Assembly: GCA_023249395.1 (NCBI GenBank)
Contig: JAHFCS010000017.1
Coordinates: 6,519 to 12,871 of the forward strand
DNA: 6,353 nt
DNA from: Gemmatimonadota bacterium
GTDB taxonomy: Bacteria > Gemmatimonadota > Gemmatimonadetes > Gemmatimonadales > Gemmatimonadaceae
Direction: 5' to 3'
Positions 5,353 to 6,353 of the stretch are shown here, piece by piece. Within the stretch, counting starts at the first letter, position 1. Each line of letters opens with the position of its first letter. A program made the position numbers and the translations under genes. The notes under the pieces were generated by a model. The model was not told the origin of the DNA and made no database searches. It saw nothing but the letters and a program-made list of their open reading frames with translations.

Positions 5353-5748
5353 ATGGATCCTATGGTGCTTTCCATCGTGCGCGACGACGACCGACCCGTG
5401 AAAGAGAACATGTCCCTGAGAAACGATGTTCTCGCAGGCTTTGTTGTCACATTTAATCAACCCGTCATTGGCTGGACTAGTCACCTCCGCATTCAGTGCG
5501 GAATGTGCGGAGGAACAGCGCTGGAGGACAAGAAGTGTTACCTGAGCTGCTGGTCTTCGGGCAGCAATGGGCCGACCGCGTGTAAGTCATGCGGACGGTA
5601 CATGTTGACCGTTGGACATAGCGGCGTCGATGGCCAAGACACCGTACAGGTGTTTTCCGTCGAACTCAGCGGCGGCGTTGCCGGCACTGTCGTGAATCGG
5701 AGCGAGTTCAAGCTCGAACTCTCTAACATAGAAATGCTGCGGAGATAA
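5353..5748 (+). CDS. Hypothetical protein with three cysteine pairs
   Basis: I do not recognise this 131-residue protein. It has no signal peptide, lipobox or membrane segment, so it is probably cytosolic unless its true start is misjudged; an in-frame stop at 5320-5322 limits any upstream extension. Six cysteines fall in three close pairs: C49-x2-C52 (CGMC), C62-x3-C66 (CYLSC) and C77-x2-C80 (CKSC). This could bind zinc or an iron-sulfur cluster, or form disulfides if exported. The flanks look beta-rich: FVVTFNQPV (30-38) and TVQVFSVELSGG (97-108). FVVTFNQPV vaguely recalls the first strand of bacterial Ig-like domains, too weakly for a call. A strong Shine-Dalgarno (5342) supports expression. 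A weak promoter, TTGCCC (5263-5268) and TAAGAC (5286-5291) with a 17-nt spacer, may drive it. Third-position GC looks somewhat lower than in the dehydrogenase by eye, not measured. Confidence 0.6.
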   Translation: MDPMVLSIVRDDDRPVKENMSLRNDVLAGFVVTFNQPVIGWTSHLRIQCGMCGGTALEDKKCYLSCWSSGSNGPTACKSCGRYMLTVGHSGVDGQDTVQVFSVELSGGVAGTVVNRSEFKLELSNIEMLRR

Positions 5749-5840
5749 ATGCGACAGGTCCCGGTCTCGTCTCGCCACCGCGGGGCCCAATCTCGTTAGG
5801 CCGCAAGCTGGAACGGAAAAGGCCGCACAGGGGCACGAAG

Positions 5841-5846
5841 AAGGAG
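5841..5846 (+). promoter_or_regulatory. Ribosome binding site of the membrane protein gene
   Basis: AAGGAG is followed by ACGGC (5 nt) and ATG 5852. This supports that start over the in-frame ATG at 5858, which would have an 11-nt spacer. Confidence 0.6.
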
Positions 5847-5851
5847 ACGGC

Positions 5852-6353
5852 ATGCGAATGTTGTTTCGAGGTATTGCGGCGGTGCTGTTGGGACTCCTGG
5901 TGGCACTGCTCATCAATGTGAGCGTTGGGATGCTTGGCAATCATCTCTACCCTCTGCCCGCCGACATCGATCCCAGCGACACCGATGCCTTGAGAACAAT
6001 CGCCGCCGGTCGCCCCGTCGGATGGTTCTTGCTCTGGCTACTTGGCGCTGTCGCAGGTGCATTCGAGGGATCATGGCTGGCCGGCAGGATAGCTGGTCGA
6101 GCTCGGATGGTGTGCGCCATGCTCGTCGCGGCGATACTGGTGGCCAGCGGTGTTACGGCTATCGTACGGGGGACACAGCTCGATCGGTTCTCGCTGGCAG
6201 GTCTCCTCCTGATTCCGTTGGCTGGTTACGCGGGCGGCACGTTGGCGACTCCCGCGTTAATTGCTCCGGTTACCTGGGCGGCAGTTACGTCCTTGGGCAT
6301 CGTGCTCGTAATCAGCTCGGTCGCAGTGGTTTCGGGCATCTCCGAAGTGTTGC
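5852..6353 (+). CDS. Multi-pass membrane protein, partial at the right edge
   Basis: The frame stays open from ATG 5852 to the window end, giving 167 codons and no stop. Hydrophobic segments lie at about residues 7-28, 57-77, 86-105, 113-132 and 137-160. Between the first two is a polar loop, HLYPLPADIDPSDTDALRT (31-49). The first 132 or so residues match a common uncharacterised four-helix family of short proteins. Members typically carry a Y-P-x-P motif followed by D-P-x-D after helix 1, a small-residue-rich helix 2, an AG-R turn and a C-terminal GG-LA; that comparison is from memory. Helix 5 and whatever follows would be an extension relative to that family. The Shine-Dalgarno AAGGAG (5841) is good. 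Function is unknown; it sits 103 nt after the cysteine-pair gene and may share its transcript. Confidence 0.75.
   Translation, partial: MRMLFRGIAAVLLGLLVALLINVSVGMLGNHLYPLPADIDPSDTDALRTIAAGRPVGWFLLWLLGAVAGAFEGSWLAGRIAGRARMVCAMLVAAILVASGVTAIVRGTQLDRFSLAGLLLIPLAGYAGGTLATPALIAPVTWAAVTSLGIVLVISSVAVVSGISEVL

Noticed and set aside
5749..5799. Short ATG frame of 16 codons starting one base after the stop of the cysteine-pair gene
   Set aside because: GGAG lies close by, but the peptide is short and Arg/Ser-rich with nothing to support it; the overlap is likely chance.
5799..5827. GGCCGCA direct repeat (5799-5805 and 5821-5827) as an attachment or insertion-site duplication
   Set aside because: Only 7 bp, 22 bp apart, with no mobile gene nearby; compatible with chance at this GC content.
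5587..5944. Two minus-strand frames across the gap before the membrane protein
   Set aside because: They overlap two plus-strand genes with good ribosome binding sites, are low in recognisable composition, and lack such sites themselves.

Overview
The window looks like chromosomal DNA of a GC-rich, free-living, probably soil bacterium. A Gemmatimonadota- or Acidobacteriota-like source is my best guess. It rests on gene style only: a secreted imidazolonepropionase-like amidohydrolase, a polyglycine-tethered lipoprotein, TTG/GTG starts and TAnnnT-type -10 boxes. No rRNA, tRNA, insertion sequence, phage gene, CRISPR array or defence system is visible.

Left two thirds (1-4648), all on the minus strand, in transcription order: a glutaryl-CoA-dehydrogenase-type acyl-CoA dehydrogenase (4648-3470); a MetC-like PLP enzyme of the Cys/Met family 40 nt behind it (3429-2266); a 192-nt gap holding six 9-bp repeats and a TTGACA promoter covered by two abutting palindromes; a secreted metal-dependent amidohydrolase (2073-751); a 254-nt gap with a rho-independent-type hairpin and a perfect CRP-type palindrome; and the first 165 codons of etfB (496-1), which runs off the left edge.

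Right third (4808-6353), divergent on the plus strand: a small Cys-containing lipoprotein (4808-5236), a small protein with three cysteine pairs and no signal peptide (5353-5748), and a multi-helix membrane protein cut by the right edge (5852-6353). Their functions are unknown.

Functionally, the dehydrogenase and EtfB belong to one electron route: acyl-CoA oxidation reduces FAD, and ETF carries the electrons to the respiratory quinone pool. The PLP enzyme and the secreted amidohydrolase fit a general amino-acid or peptide-scavenging theme, but that link is inferred only from their position. I see no convincing new multi-gene system. The most interesting signals are regulatory: the CRP-type operator in front of etfB, the double palindrome over the amidohydrolase promoter, and an apparently leaderless dehydrogenase gene. 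The two small cysteine-rich plus-strand proteins, which I do not recognise, come next. No stretch without a gene exceeds 300 nt; the largest gap, 254 nt, is described below.
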